From NCBI RefSeq assembly GCF_015999245.1, contig NZ_JAEAMR010000007.1, positions 472,871 to 536,870 on the forward strand: a stretch of DNA of 64,000 nt. The letters run 5' to 3'. The translations under genes and the position numbers were made by a program. The stretch is from Streptomyces sp. AV19 (GTDB lineage Bacteria > Actinomycetota > Actinomycetes > Streptomycetales > Streptomycetaceae). Shown here piece after piece: positions 18,757 to 28,342 of the stretch (its first letter is position 1; every line of letters begins with the position of its first letter). Under the pieces are notes generated by a model that ran no database searches, had not been told where the DNA came from, and worked only from the letters and a program-made list of their open reading frames with translations.

Positions 18757-19881
18757 CTAGCGCAGGACGCCCTCCAGGAAGTCGCTGCCCAGGCGGGCCA
18801 CCACCGTCAGGTCCAGCTGGTGGAGCACGTACCGGCCGCGGCGCCGGGTGGTGAGCAGCCCGGCCTTCTTCAGTACGGCGAGGTGCCGGGACGCCTCCGG
18901 CGCGCTGATGCCGTGCTCGGTGGCCAGCTCGCCGGTGGTGCAGGCGCTGCGCGCCAGCCAGCGGCACATGCGCAGGCGCATCGGGTGGGCCAGGGCCTCC
19001 ATGCGCAGCTTGAGGAGGTCCAGCGAGGCCGGGTCCGGCAGTTCGGGCATCCCGACCGGGTAGTGGATCATCGGCCGCCAGCCCGGCGCGGACAGCACGA
19101 GCAGGTGCGGCCAGCCCAGGGACGAGGGGACGAGCGTGAGGCCGGGGCCGACCTCGGGGGCCAGTGCCGTGGCCCGGCCGGAGGTCAGCTTGTCCACGGT
19201 GATGAGGGTCCCGCGGTCGTCCACCGACACCGCGGGCGACACCTCGGCCAGCGCCTCGCGCAGCCCCCGGCGGCGCAGCACCTCCGTCTTGTGCCGGGCG
19301 TCGGTGGCGAGCTGGACGCCCACCCGGCGCCAGACGTCGCCGAAGAACGCCTGCTCGCAGTCCTCGAACAGGCGGCGCAGCCAGGTCCGGACGCCCGGCG
19401 GGTCGTCCAGCAGGCGCCGGGCGAACACCACGGCCCGCGGGCCGCGGGCCGCCGCGCGCTCCAGGGCGACGGCACGGGAGCGCGCGTCGCGCAGCGGTGG
19501 GCCGACGGAGGTGTAGTAGCCGGAACAGGAGACGTCGAGGGCTGCCTCGACGTACCGCTCGTCGTCCAGCCGGTCGAGCATGTCCAGTTCCTCCGCGAGC
19601 GTGGCGCCGGGCCTGCCGTCGGCCGAGGGCAGGCACGCGAGCGGCGTGAACACGTCGGAGATGACCGGCCCCCACAGGGAGTCCGCCTCGCAGAGCCGGT
19701 CGGCGAGGTCGGGCTTCAGCCCCGTGGCCGTCGCGGTCACCCAGCCGTGGAGCCCGGGGTGGTGCGAGGGCTCGGCGAGCACGTGCAGGGCATGACCCAG
19801 CTCGGCCAGGGGCGACGCGGCGAACAGGACACGTTCGGGCGGCAGGCCCGCGATGTCGATCGTCACGCTCATGTGCCCCAT
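18757..19881 (-). CDS. ArsR-type winged-helix regulator with large N-terminal domain
   Basis: 374 aa. Residues 1-280 form a DUF5937-like domain (VTIDIAGLPPERVLFAASPLAELGHALHVL region, about 6-35). Residues about 285-370 form an ArsR helix-turn-helix: LRMEALAHPMRLRMCRWLAR, TGELATEHGISAPEASRHLAVL and KKAGLLTTRRRGRYVLHQ. This layout is common in Streptomyces and usually lacks metal ligands; none are obvious here. ATG 19881 or 19872 are both possible starts; the latter has GGGG just upstream. Ligand and targets are unknown. Confidence 0.85.
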   Translation of the reverse strand: MGHMSVTIDIAGLPPERVLFAASPLAELGHALHVLAEPSHHPGLHGWVTATATGLKPDLADRLCEADSLWGPVISDVFTPLACLPSADGRPGATLAEELDMLDRLDDERYVEAALDVSCSGYYTSVGPPLRDARSRAVALERAAARGPRAVVFARRLLDDPPGVRTWLRRLFEDCEQAFFGDVWRRVGVQLATDARHKTEVLRRRGLREALAEVSPAVSVDDRGTLITVDKLTSGRATALAPEVGPGLTLVPSSLGWPHLLVLSAPGWRPMIHYPVGMPELPDPASLDLLKLRMEALAHPMRLRMCRWLARSACTTGELATEHGISAPEASRHLAVLKKAGLLTTRRRGRYVLHQLDLTVVARLGSDFLEGVLR

Positions 19882-19971
19882 TCTGGGCGTGCCGTGACGG
19901 GGGTGTTGATCATTTGACGGTCCTCGTCAATCCACGGGCTTCGGGGGGCGGGCACGGCGCACGGTGGGGGC

Positions 19972-20232
19972 ATGAACGCGACTCAGCAGCACATGCTCGA
20001 CAGTTACCGCGCCCTGCAGCAGGGGGTGCCGGTGCCGCCTGCGCCGGGGACGGATGAGGTGCGGGTGGTTCGGGAGGTTCGTGGGTGGCGGGAGTTTCGG
20101 CGGGTTTTGGCGGGGAGGGTGGTTCGGCGGCGACGGTCTGTGGTGGCTCCGACTCCGACTCCGACTCCGGATCCGGCTCCGGTTCCGGGTGCGGTCCCGG
20201 CTCGGGTGCCGGAGGCCGGGCGCTGCCGGTGA
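19972..20232 (+). CDS. small conserved streptomycete protein, unknown function
   Basis: 86 aa. N-terminal MNATQQHMLDSYRALQQG is characteristic of a small protein family found beside panC clusters in streptomycetes. The middle is basic (WREFRRVLAGRVVRRRRS) and the tail is a low-complexity Pro/Thr/Ala run generated by a CCGACT-type microsatellite near 20149-20215. It is probably soluble. The ATG follows GGTGGGGGC. The role is unknown, and the C-terminal tail may be poorly conserved. Confidence 0.6.
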   Translation: MNATQQHMLDSYRALQQGVPVPPAPGTDEVRVVREVRGWREFRRVLAGRVVRRRRSVVAPTPTPTPDPAPVPGAVPARVPEAGRCR

Positions 20233-20387
20233 CGGGCCGCAGTCGGGTGCCGACTCGTTTTTCTGCCCCGGACCCTCCCCCGGGCGCGAGCCCGTTCCGC
20301 CCCCGGAGCACCCCCGCCCCGAGCGCGTAGCATGACAGCGGAATCGTCCGGTACCCCCGCGGACTGGAACGGAAGGCATCCCGCCGC

Positions 20388-21317
20388 GTGAACGCACAAC
20401 ACACCTCCGGGCAGACGAGCCCGCAGGACCGCCCCGCCCGGCTCACCGTCGGCGTCGTCGGCGCCGGCCGCGTCGGCCCCGTCCTCGCCGCCTCGCTCGC
20501 CCTCGCCGGGCACAGGCCCGTCGCCGTCTCCGGCGTCTCCGACGCCTCGCTGCGCCGGGCCGCCGACATCCTGCCCGGCGTCCCCGTCGTGACCCCCGCC
20601 GAGGTGCTGGCCCGGGCCGAGCTGGTCCTGCTCACCGTGCCCGACGACGTCCTGCCGGGGCTGGTCGCCGGGCTCGCCGGGACCGGGGCCGTCCGCCCCG
20701 GCCAGCTGCTCGTCCACACCTCCGGACGGCACGGCGCCGCCGTCCTCGACCCCGCCACCCGGGCCGGGGCCCTGCCGCTCGCCCTGCACCCCGCCATGAC
20801 CTTCACCGGCACCTCCGTGGACGTCCAGCGGCTGGCCGGCTGCTCCTTCGGCGTCACCGCCCCCGAGGAACTGCGACTGGCCGCGGAGGCACTGGTCATC
20901 GAGATGGGCGGCGAGCCCGAGTGGATCGAGGAGGCCGCCCGGCCGCTCTACCACGCGGCCCTGGCCATCGGCTCCAACCACCTGGTGACCCTGATCGCCC
21001 AGGCCATGGAGCTGCTCGGCACGGCGGGCGTCGCCCACCCGGCCCGGATGCTCGGCCCCCTGCTCGGGGCCGCCCTCGACAACGCCCTGCGCAGCGGTGA
21101 CGCGGCCCTGACCGGCCCGGTCGCGCGCGGCGACGCCGGCACCGTGGCCGCCCACGTCGCCGAGCTGCGCGCGCACGCCCCGCAGGCCGTCGCCGGCTAT
21201 CTGGCGATGGCCCGCACCACCGCCGACCGCGCCCTGGCGAACGGCCTGCTCAAGGCCGAACTGGCGGAAGACCTGCTCGTCGTCCTCGCGGACGGCGCGG
21301 ACGGAGGAGACCGGTGA
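20388..21317 (+). CDS. Rossmann-fold/DUF2520 protein (NADP-dependent oxidoreductase-like)
   Basis: 309 aa, GTG start. The N-terminal nucleotide-binding fold [20 protein letters not shown] resembles ketopantoate reductase and 6-phosphogluconate dehydrogenase domains. It is followed by [14 protein letters not shown], the conserved HPAMTFTG, and a helical DUF2520 C-terminus ([19 protein letters not shown]). It is the first gene of a pathway operon and overlaps panC by 4 bases. A pantothenate-related reductase role is therefore an attractive inference, but unproven. A TAGCAT box near 20327 is the likely -10. Confidence 0.85.
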   Translation: MNAQHTSGQTSPQDRPARLTVGVVGAGRVGPVLAASLALAGHRPVAVSGVSDASLRRAADILPGVPVVTPAEVLARAELVLLTVPDDVLPGLVAGLAGTGAVRPGQLLVHTSGRHGAAVLDPATRAGALPLALHPAMTFTGTSVDVQRLAGCSFGVTAPEELRLAAEALVIEMGGEPEWIEEAARPLYHAALAIGSNHLVTLIAQAMELLGTAGVAHPARMLGPLLGAALDNALRSGDAALTGPVARGDAGTVAAHVAELRAHAPQAVAGYLAMARTTADRALANGLLKAELAEDLLVVLADGADGGDR

Positions 21318-22210
21318 CCGACCAGCTCATGAACGACGCGCTGCTCATAGGCGACGCGGCGGAGCTCCGCGCCCTGCCGGGCACCGGCGCCGGGCCGCGC
21401 GCCGTCGTGATGACCATGGGCGCCCTGCACGAGGGCCACGCCACCCTGATCCGCGAGGCCCGGAAGGCCGCCGGGGAGGCCGGGCAGGTCGTCGTCACCG
21501 TCTTCGTCAACCCGCTCCAGTTCGGCCCGGACGAGGACCTCGACCGCTACCCGCGCACCCTGGAGGCCGACCTCGCGCTCGCACGGGAGGCCGGCGCGGA
21601 CGCCGTCTTCGCGCCCTCCGTCGCCGAGGTCTACCCGGGCGGCGAGCCCGAGGTCCGGGTCACCGCCGGGGCCATGGGCGAGCGCCTCGAAGGCGCCCAC
21701 CGCCCCGGGCACTTCGACGGCGTCCTCACCGTCGTCGCCAAGCTGCTCCACCTCACCGCGCCCGACGTCGCCCTCTTCGGGCAGAAGGACGCCCAGCAGC
21801 TCGCGCTGATCCGGCGCATGGCGCGCGACATCAACTTCCCCGTGGAGATCGTCGGCGTCCCCACCGTCCGCGAGGGCGACAACCTGGCGCTCTCCAGCCG
21901 CAACCGCTACCTCTCGGACGCCGACCGGGCCTCCGCTCTGGAGCTCTCCCGCGCGCTCCTCACCGGGAAGGCCGCCGCCCCGCGGGGCCCGGCCGCCGTG
22001 CGCCGCGCCGCCCGCGCCGTCCTGGACGCCGCGGCGACGGCGGAGCCGCCCGTCGTCCTCGACTACCTGGCCCTCGTCGACCCGGCCGACTTCACCGAGG
22101 TCCCCGACGACCACACCGGCGAGGCCGTCCTGGCCGTCGCCGCCAAGGTGGGCACCACCCGCCTCATCGACAACATCGTGCTGGACCTCGCCCCGGAGGA
22201 GCGGTCATGA
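21314..22210 (+). CDS. panC: pantothenate synthetase
   Basis: 298 aa. Joins pantoate and beta-alanine with ATP to give pantothenate. Nucleotidyltransferase motifs: [16 protein letters not shown] (HIGH-type), [34 protein letters not shown] and LSSRNRYLS (KMSKS-type loop). GTG start overlaps the upstream gene, and the stop overlaps nadB by 4 bases. It feeds coaX, which is encoded at the end of the same operon. Confidence 0.95.
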   Translation: MTDQLMNDALLIGDAAELRALPGTGAGPRAVVMTMGALHEGHATLIREARKAAGEAGQVVVTVFVNPLQFGPDEDLDRYPRTLEADLALAREAGADAVFAPSVAEVYPGGEPEVRVTAGAMGERLEGAHRPGHFDGVLTVVAKLLHLTAPDVALFGQKDAQQLALIRRMARDINFPVEIVGVPTVREGDNLALSSRNRYLSDADRASALELSRALLTGKAAAPRGPAAVRRAARAVLDAAATAEPPVVLDYLALVDPADFTEVPDDHTGEAVLAVAAKVGTTRLIDNIVLDLAPEERS

Positions 22211-23892
22211 GCGGCAGCGGCATACGACTCGCGGCGCCCGGCCCCGGCTGGTCCGTCGACGCCGACGTCGTCGTCATCGGCTCCGGCGTCGCCGGCCTCA
22301 CCGTCGCGCTGCGCTGCGCCGCGGGCGGCGCGAACGTCGCGGTCGTCACCAAGGCCCTCCTGGACGACGGCTCCACCCGCTGGGCCCAGGGCGGCATAGC
22401 GGCCGCCCTCGGTGAGGGGGACACCCCGGAGCAGCACCTGGACGACACCCTCGTCGCCGGCGTCGGCCTGTGCGACGAGGAGGCCGTGCGGACGCTCGTC
22501 ACCGAGGGCCCCGACGCCGTCCGCCGGCTCATCGGCACCGGCGCCCGCTTCGACACCGACGCCGCGACCGGCGAGATCCTGCTGACCCGCGAGGGCGGCC
22601 ACCACCGCCACCGCATCGCCCACGCCGGCGGCGACGCGACCGGCGCGGAGATCTCCCGGGCGCTGGTGGCGGCCGTGCGCGACGCCGGGATCCGGGTCAT
22701 CGAGCACGCCCTCGTCCTCGACCTCCTCAAGGACGCCGCCGGCCGGGCCGCCGGCCTCCTGCTGCACGTCATGGGCGAGGGCCAGCACGACGGCGTCGGC
22801 GCCGTCCGGGCCGGGGCCGTGGTCCTGGCCACCGGCGGCATGGGCCAGGTGTTCTCCGCGACCACCAATCCGTCCGTCTCCACCGGCGACGGCGTCGCGC
22901 TCGCGCTGCGCGCCGGAGCGGAGGTCTCCGACCTGGAGTTCGTCCAGTTCCACCCCACCGTGCTGTGGCTCGGCCCGGACGCCGAGGGGCAGCAGCCCCT
23001 GGTGTCGGAGGCCGTGCGCGGCGAGGGCGCCCACCTCGTGGACGCCGACGGCGTGCGCTTCATGGCCGGGCAGCACGAGCTCGCCGAGCTGGCGCCCCGC
23101 GACATCGTCGCCAAGGGCATCATGCGGCGCATGCGGGAGACCGGCACCGAGCACATGTACCTCGACGCCCGGCACTTCGGCGCCGCCATGTGGGCCGAGC
23201 GCTTCCCCACGATCCTGGCCGCCTGCCGCACCCACGGCATCGACCCGGTGACCGAGCCGATCCCGGTCGCCCCGGCCGCGCACTACGCGTCCGGCGGCGT
23301 CCGCACCGACCTGCGCGGCCGGACGACCGTCCCCGGCCTGTACGCGTGCGGCGAGGTCGCGTGCACCGGCGTGCACGGCGCGAACCGGCTCGCGTCCAAC
23401 TCGCTCCTGGAGGGCCTGGTCTTCGCCGAGCGCATCGCGGCGGACATCGGCGCGTCCCACCGTCCGGCGGGCGAGGGCGTCCCGGTGGCGGAGACCGAGC
23501 GCCTGGTCGCGCCGGAGACGCGGTTCGCCGTCCAGCGCGCCATGACGGCGGGCGCCGGGGTGCTCCGCTCCCGGGAGAGCCTCACGCGCGCCGCCGCCGA
23601 GCTGGCCCGGATCGAGGAGACCGCCGACAAGGCCGTCGAGCCCGGCACCGACGCCTGGGAGGCCACCAACCTGCTGCTCGTCGCCCGCGTCCTGGTCGCC
23701 GCCGCCCTGCACCGCGAGGAGACCCGGGGCAGCCACTGGCGCGAGGACCGGCCCGACCGGGACGATGCCGCCTGGCGACGGCACGTTCTCGTCACCCTCC
23801 GCCCGGACCGTACGCTTGCGGTCTCCACCACCGAGACGGCAGCCTTCCCGCCGGCGTTTCCGCCTTCCGCAGCACCGAGGAGCACCGCGTGA
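22207..23892 (+). CDS. nadB: L-aspartate oxidase
   Basis: 561 aa flavoprotein. Oxidises L-aspartate to iminoaspartate, the first step of de novo NAD synthesis. FAD-binding [16 protein letters not shown] at the N-terminus, [26 protein letters not shown], and the C-terminal FAD loop [21 protein letters not shown] helical C-terminal domain follows. Start overlaps panC and stop overlaps nadC, each by 4 bases. The partner quinolinate synthase (nadA) is not in this window. Confidence 0.95.
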   Translation: MSGSGIRLAAPGPGWSVDADVVVIGSGVAGLTVALRCAAGGANVAVVTKALLDDGSTRWAQGGIAAALGEGDTPEQHLDDTLVAGVGLCDEEAVRTLVTEGPDAVRRLIGTGARFDTDAATGEILLTREGGHHRHRIAHAGGDATGAEISRALVAAVRDAGIRVIEHALVLDLLKDAAGRAAGLLLHVMGEGQHDGVGAVRAGAVVLATGGMGQVFSATTNPSVSTGDGVALALRAGAEVSDLEFVQFHPTVLWLGPDAEGQQPLVSEAVRGEGAHLVDADGVRFMAGQHELAELAPRDIVAKGIMRRMRETGTEHMYLDARHFGAAMWAERFPTILAACRTHGIDPVTEPIPVAPAAHYASGGVRTDLRGRTTVPGLYACGEVACTGVHGANRLASNSLLEGLVFAERIAADIGASHRPAGEGVPVAETERLVAPETRFAVQRAMTAGAGVLRSRESLTRAAAELARIEETADKAVEPGTDAWEATNLLLVARVLVAAALHREETRGSHWREDRPDRDDAAWRRHVLVTLRPDRTLAVSTTETAAFPPAFPPSAAPRSTA

Positions 23893-24899
23893 GCACCCCC
23901 GAGAACCTCCAGTACCGGCTGGGCACCTTCATCGACGAACCGGGCTGCGGCGACGGCTGCGCCTGCGGCGAGGGGCCCTCCGCCTACGAGTGCGGGCTCG
24001 ACGAGTCCCTCGCCGTGCTGCTGGCCGAGGCCGGGCTGGACCCGGTGCTGGTCGAGGAGATCGCGCACATGGCCGTCGAGGAGGACCTCGACGGCGGCGT
24101 GGACGTCACCTCCGTCGCGACCGTCCCCGAGGACGCCGTCGCCACCGGCGACTTCACCGCCCGCGAGGCGGGCACGGTGGCCGGCCTGCGGGTCGCCGAG
24201 GCGATCCTCTCGGTGGTCTGTACCGACGACTTCGAGGTCGAGCGGCACGTCGAGGACGGCGACCGGGTCGCCGCCGGCCGGCGCCTGCTGTCCGTCCGCA
24301 CCCGCACCCGCGACCTGCTGACCGCCGAGCGCAGCATGCTCAACCTGCTGTGCCGGCTCTCCGGCATCGCCACCGCCACCCGCGCCTGGGCCGACGTCCT
24401 GGAGGGCACCGGCGCGGCTGTCCGCGACACCCGCAAGACCACCCCCGGGCTGCGGGCGCTGGAGAAGTACGCGGTCCGCTGCGGCGGCGGCGTCAACCAC
24501 CGGATGTCGCTGTCGGACGCCGCGCTCGTCAAGGACAACCACGTCGTCGCCGCCGGCGGGGTGGCCGAGGCGTTCAAGGCCGTCCGCGAGCGCTTCCCCG
24601 ACCTGCCGATCGAGGTCGAGGTGGACCGCCTGGACCAGATCCCGCCGGTGCTCGCCGAGGGCGCCGACCTGATCATGCTCGACAACTTCACCGTCGAGGC
24701 CACCCGAGAGGCCGTCGCCCTGGTCGCCGGCCGGGCCCGGCTGGAGTCCTCGGGCCGGCTCACCCTCGACAACGCCCCCGCCTACGCCGCCACCGGCGTG
24801 GACTACCTGGCCGTCGGCTCGCTCACCCACTCCTCGCCGATCCTCGACATAGGGCTCGACCTGCGGGAAGGCGAAGAGGGCGAAGGGGCCGAGGGCTGA
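23889..24899 (+). CDS. nadC: nicotinate-nucleotide pyrophosphorylase, with Cys-rich N-terminal extension
   Basis: 336 aa. Converts quinolinate plus PRPP to nicotinate mononucleotide. Core motifs: EDLDGGVDVTS, RDTRKTTPGLRALEKYAV, CGGGVNHRMSLSDAALVKDNH and LIMLDNFTVE. Before the catalytic fold is an extension of about 50 residues with a cysteine cluster (GCGDGCACGEG, then YECG), absent from well-studied enzymes; it may bind metal or be regulatory. GTG start overlaps nadB, and the stop shares a base with the coaX ATG. Confidence 0.94.
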   Translation: MSTPENLQYRLGTFIDEPGCGDGCACGEGPSAYECGLDESLAVLLAEAGLDPVLVEEIAHMAVEEDLDGGVDVTSVATVPEDAVATGDFTAREAGTVAGLRVAEAILSVVCTDDFEVERHVEDGDRVAAGRRLLSVRTRTRDLLTAERSMLNLLCRLSGIATATRAWADVLEGTGAAVRDTRKTTPGLRALEKYAVRCGGGVNHRMSLSDAALVKDNHVVAAGGVAEAFKAVRERFPDLPIEVEVDRLDQIPPVLAEGADLIMLDNFTVEATREAVALVAGRARLESSGRLTLDNAPAYAATGVDYLAVGSLTHSSPILDIGLDLREGEEGEGAEG

Positions 24900-25696
24900 T
24901 GCTGCTCACCATCGACGTCGGCAACACCCAGACCGTCCTCGGCCTCTTCGACGGCGAGGAGATCGTCGAGCACTGGCGCATCTCGACGGACGCCCGCCGC
25001 ACGGCCGACGAGCTCGCCGTCCTCTTCCAGGGCCTGATGGGCCGTCACCCGCTGCTCGGCGGGGACCTGGGCGAGGGCATCGGGGGCATCGCCATCTGCT
25101 CGACGGTCCCCTCCGTGCTGCACGAGATGCGCGAGGTGACCCGCCGCTACTACGGCGACGTGCCCGCCGTCCTCGTCGAGCCCGGGGTCCGGACCGGCGT
25201 GCCGATCCTCATGGACAACCCCAAGGAGGTCGGCGCGGACCGCATCATCAACGCGGTCGCCGCCGTCGAGCTCTACGGCGGCCCGTGCATCGTCGTCGAC
25301 TTCGGCACGGCGACGACGTTCGACGCGGTGAGCGCGCGCGGCGAGTACGTCGGCGGGGTCATCTCGCCCGGCATCGAGATCTCCGTCGAGGCGCTGGGCG
25401 TCAAGGGCGCCCAGCTCCGCAAGATCGAACTGGCCCGTCCGCGGAGCGTGATCGGCAAGAACACGGTCGAGGCGATGCAGTCCGGCATCATCCACGGCTT
25501 CGCGGGCCAGGTCGACGGCGTCGTCAACCGCATGGCCCGCGAACTGGCCGACGACCCCGACGACGTCACCGTCATCGCGACCGGCGGCCTGGCGCCGCTG
25601 GTCCTCGCCGAGGCGACGGTGATCGACGAGCATGAGCCGTGGCTGACGCTGGTCGGCTTGCGCCTGGTGTACGAGCGGAACGTGGCGCGGACGTAG
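24899..25696 (+). CDS. coaX: type III pantothenate kinase
   Basis: 265 aa. Phosphorylates pantothenate, the first step of CoA synthesis; the type III enzyme is not feedback-inhibited by CoA. ASKHA-fold motifs: TIDVGNTQTVLGLFDG, DNPKEVGADRIINAVAA, VVDFGTATTFDA and GGVISPGIE. Last gene of the DUF2520-panC-nadB-nadC-coaX operon; the start overlaps the nadC stop by one base. A 700-base repeat-rich spacer follows. Confidence 0.95.
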   Translation: MLLTIDVGNTQTVLGLFDGEEIVEHWRISTDARRTADELAVLFQGLMGRHPLLGGDLGEGIGGIAICSTVPSVLHEMREVTRRYYGDVPAVLVEPGVRTGVPILMDNPKEVGADRIINAVAAVELYGGPCIVVDFGTATTFDAVSARGEYVGGVISPGIEISVEALGVKGAQLRKIELARPRSVIGKNTVEAMQSGIIHGFAGQVDGVVNRMARELADDPDDVTVIATGGLAPLVLAEATVIDEHEPWLTLVGLRLVYERNVART

Positions 25697-26380
25697 GGCT
25701 GCGCCCGGGGGAATCTCCCCCGCCCCGCCCTTTCACCGTTTCCCGGGGCAGGCCCCCGGACCCGGCACCGCGCTTCGCGCGGTGAGCGGGGCTGCGCCCC
25801 AGCACCCCTACCGGGGGCTCCGCCCCCTGGCCCCGGCGAGGGTTGCGGCCCCTGCATCCTGGCGGGGGTTGCATCCCGTGCAACCGGCGGGCCTTAGCCC
25901 CCTGGCCCCGGCGCGAGAGTTGCGCCCCCGCATCCTGGCCGCGCGCCCCCTGCCCCCTGATCGGGGCTCCCGCCCCTGTGCTCCTGGCCGGGGCTCCCGC
26001 CCCCGGTCCCCTTTTCGGGGCTGCGCCCGGGGCCTCGCAGCGCGGCTAGCGCCGAGCTTTGCAACGCGGCTCCGCCGCGTTCGTCCTCAAGCGCCGGACG
26101 GGCTGAATGGCGCGCCCGGGCCCTAGTGCAGCTCGGGCCCCAGACCTGGGCCGGGTGCGCGATCCGGCCCGGGGAGGAGGCGACAACCAGCCCGTCCGGC
26201 GCTTGAGGACAGCGCCCGGAGGGCACTTCGGGGGTGCAGGGGGCGCAGCCCCGCCCACCGCGCGGACGCGGTACCGGGTCCGGGGCCTGCCCCGGGAAAC
26301 GGGAAAAAGGCGGGGCGGGGAGAAAAGACATCGCGCCGCGCCACACACCACCGGTAGGCGAAAATTGTCCGTTTAGCACT
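25697..26380. repeat. GC-rich intergenic repeat element (copy D, longest)
   Basis: About 680 bases without a gene. Inverted termini: CCCTTTCACCGTTTC (25728-25742) and GAAACGGGAAAAAGG (26296-26310). Between them, degenerate 25-30-base palindromic units (GGGGCTCCCGCCCC type) run from about 25795 to 26040. Two oppositely oriented copies of the core TCCTCAAGCGCCGGACGG lie at 26084-26101 and 26193-26210 (reverse), able to form a large hairpin. This copy lies between tandem rather than convergent genes. Confidence 0.75.
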
Positions 26381-26392
26381 TAAAGTCGCCCC

Positions 26393-27040
26393 ATGCCAAC
26401 GCCCTATGGATCCCGCGGCGGCATGGCGTTCAGCGCGGACGAACTGCGCGTCCTGCGCCGTGCCCTCGCCATCGCCCTCCAGCCCCGCACCGAGCCCACC
26501 GGGACGCACGAGATGCATGAGCACCGCGAGACCCGCGCAACGCACGAAAGCCGCGAGAAGCAGAAGTGCCTCCGGCTCGCACAGGCGGTGGACGAGGCCG
26601 CCCGCGAGGCCGCCCGGCTGCGCGCCTTCCTCCGCGCGGACCTCGCCCGCTACCGCGCCGCCCTCCCCGGCACCACCCCCGGCTACCTGGCGCGGCTCCA
26701 GGACGCCCTCGCGGTCGGCCACCGGCCCGGCGCCGAGGACCTGGCCGCCCTCGCCGCCCTGTGCGCCGCCCCGGCCGGCCCGGCCGAGACCGTCCGCCGC
26801 CGCGCCCTCCTCCGGCGCTGCGAGCGCGCCGCGGACACCCCCAAGCCGGGCGCCAAGCCCGCCCCCAAGCCCGGCGCGTCGCCCGCGCCCGAGCGGCCCA
26901 AGGCGCCGCCCGCGCCGCCCACCGGGCCCCGGCCCGACCGCCCCATTCCCACCCCCGGCGAGGTCTTTCCGCCCCGCCGCAAACCGGCGCCCCCGCCGGG
27001 AAGCCGGGTCCCGCAAGGCCCGCCGATGGCGCACGCGTAA
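26393..27040 (+). CDS. conserved streptomycete protein, unknown function
   Basis: 215 aa. N-terminal MPTPYGSRGGMAFSADELRV and a helical middle (QAVDEAAREAARLRAFLRAD, RYRAALPGTTPGYLARLQDAL) are typical of a protein conserved next to the BlaI/lsr2 region. The C-terminal 70 residues are a Pro/Lys/Ala-rich disordered tail. A TAAAGT box at 26381-26386 lies 6 bases before the ATG, so translation probably begins at the transcript's first base. No enzymatic motif was seen. Confidence 0.75.
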   Translation: MPTPYGSRGGMAFSADELRVLRRALAIALQPRTEPTGTHEMHEHRETRATHESREKQKCLRLAQAVDEAAREAARLRAFLRADLARYRAALPGTTPGYLARLQDALAVGHRPGAEDLAALAALCAAPAGPAETVRRRALLRRCERAADTPKPGAKPAPKPGASPAPERPKAPPAPPTGPRPDRPIPTPGEVFPPRRKPAPPPGSRVPQGPPMAHA

Positions 27041-27087
27041 TCTGGACGGGTCGCCAACCGATTCCAGAACCGAAGGAGCCGACGGCC

Positions 27088-27267
27088 ATGGACTATGTCG
27101 CCGCGCTGGTCCCGCCCGTGGTGATGGCGGTCGCATTCACCGCGCTGGTCATGACGATCATCAAGAGCCAGGGTGGAGCGAACAAGGGCAAGGAAGACGC
27201 CATCGTCGACGCGGCGTTCGCCCGTGCCGAGGCTGCCACGGCGGAAGGCAAGACCCCCACGGCCTGA
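27088..27267 (+). CDS. single-span membrane microprotein, unknown function
   Basis: 59 aa. One N-terminal hydrophobic helix (YVAALVPPVVMAVAFTALVM), then a charged soluble tail (GGANKGKEDAIVDAAFARAE). A good ribosome site, GAAGGAG, lies 9-15 bases before the ATG at 27088. It is 47 bases after the previous gene and may share its transcript. Small proteins of this shape often act as subunits or regulators of membrane complexes; nothing identifies a partner here. Confidence 0.7.
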   Translation: MDYVAALVPPVVMAVAFTALVMTIIKSQGGANKGKEDAIVDAAFARAEAATAEGKTPTA

Positions 27268-27400
27268 ACCCGAGGGGAAACCCGCGCCCCAGGGCGTGCG
27301 ACCCGGAGACTATTTCCGGGGCGCACGCCCTTTTCGCCGCCGCCTTGCCGCCGCGTCCCGATAAACCGGCATTCGAGACATCTCCCACTATTATTCGCGT

Positions 27401-27796
27401 GTGGTTCGACGCCTCGGTGATCTGGAAGACGCCGTCATGACGCGCGTGTGGGAGTGGAACCGGCCGGTCACTGTTCGAGAAGTCCTCGAAGACCTTCAGC
27501 AGGAACGGTCGATCGCCTACACCACCGTGATGACCGTAATGGACAACCTGTATCAGAAGGGCTGGCTGCGGCGGGAAGCGGAAGGCCGCGCCTATCGATA
27601 TGAGGCGGTCTCCAACCGGGCCGCCTACTCGGCCGCACTGATGAACGAAGCGTGGTCGGTCAGCGACAACCCCGCGGCCGCTCTCGTCGCCTTCTTCGGC
27701 ATGATGTCGGCCGAACAACGCGAAGCCCTCCGCGACGCGATCCGGGTCGTGCAACTCGACGGACCCGCGGACGGAGCCCCGCCCGCCGGGCGATAG
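27401..27796 (+). CDS. BlaI/MecI/CopY-family transcriptional repressor
   Basis: 131 aa. Winged helix with the family pattern LGDLEDAVMTRVWEWNRPVTVREVLEDL, read as residues 5-32, then YTTVMTVMDNLYQKGWL and EGRAYRYEAV. BlaI/MecI proteins are usually inactivated by a membrane M56 protease encoded next door; none is present here, so it may respond differently. GTG start preceded by an AT-richer stretch. The downstream acetyltransferase has its own leaderless promoter. Confidence 0.88.
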   Translation: MVRRLGDLEDAVMTRVWEWNRPVTVREVLEDLQQERSIAYTTVMTVMDNLYQKGWLRREAEGRAYRYEAVSNRAAYSAALMNEAWSVSDNPAAALVAFFGMMSAEQREALRDAIRVVQLDGPADGAPPAGR

Positions 27797-27805
27797 CGTC
27801 CGGTT

Positions 27806-28342
27806 ATGCCCGCAGCAACTGACCGGCCCCGCCCCGCAAAAGTCGTCACCGTCCGCCGGGCCCGGACCTCCGACGTGCCGGCCGTGCGCCGGCTCATCAA
27901 CGCCTACGCCCGCGACGGGATCCTGCTCGACAAAGCCACCGTGACCCTTTACGAGGACATCCAGGAGTTCTGGGTCGCGGAACGGGACGAAGACGGTACG
28001 GTCATCGGATGCGGCGCACTGCACGTGATGTGGGAAGACCTCGCGGAGGTCCGCACGCTGGCCGTCGACCCGGCGGCCAAGGGCGGCGGAGTCGGCCACG
28101 CGCTCCTCGACAAGCTCCTGCAGACGGCGCGCTGGCTGGGGGTGCGGCGCATTTTCTGCCTCACCTTCGAAGTCGAGTTCTTCACGAACCACGGCTTCGT
28201 CGAGATCGGTGAGACCCCGGTGGACGGTGATGTCTACAGCGAGCTGCTGCGCTCCTATGACGAGGGTGTTGCCGAGTTCCTGGGTCTCGAACGGGTGAAG
28301 CCGAACACCCTTGGCAACAGCCGGATGCTTCTGCATCTGTGA
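27806..28342 (+). CDS. GNAT acetyltransferase, probable amino-acid N-acetyltransferase (ArgA-like)
   Basis: 178 aa. Single GNAT domain: VRRARTSDVPAVRRLIN at the start, VIGCGALHVMWEDLAEVRTL, the acetyl-CoA loop VDPAAKGGGVGHALLDKL, then FFTNHGFVEIGE. Length and motifs match the short actinobacterial N-acetylglutamate synthase type (mycobacterial Rv2747 group), which starts arginine synthesis. Substrate assignment is by family only. TAGCGT at 27794-27799 lies 6 bases before the ATG, so the mRNA is probably leaderless. Confidence 0.85.
   Translation: MPAATDRPRPAKVVTVRRARTSDVPAVRRLINAYARDGILLDKATVTLYEDIQEFWVAERDEDGTVIGCGALHVMWEDLAEVRTLAVDPAAKGGGVGHALLDKLLQTARWLGVRRIFCLTFEVEFFTNHGFVEIGETPVDGDVYSELLRSYDEGVAEFLGLERVKPNTLGNSRMLLHL

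Noticed and set aside
20233..20387. Possible eighth copy of the intergenic repeat before the DUF2520 gene
   Set aside because: Only a short GGACCCTCCCCC match is shared with copies B and E; no CCCTTTCACCGTTTC-type terminus is present.
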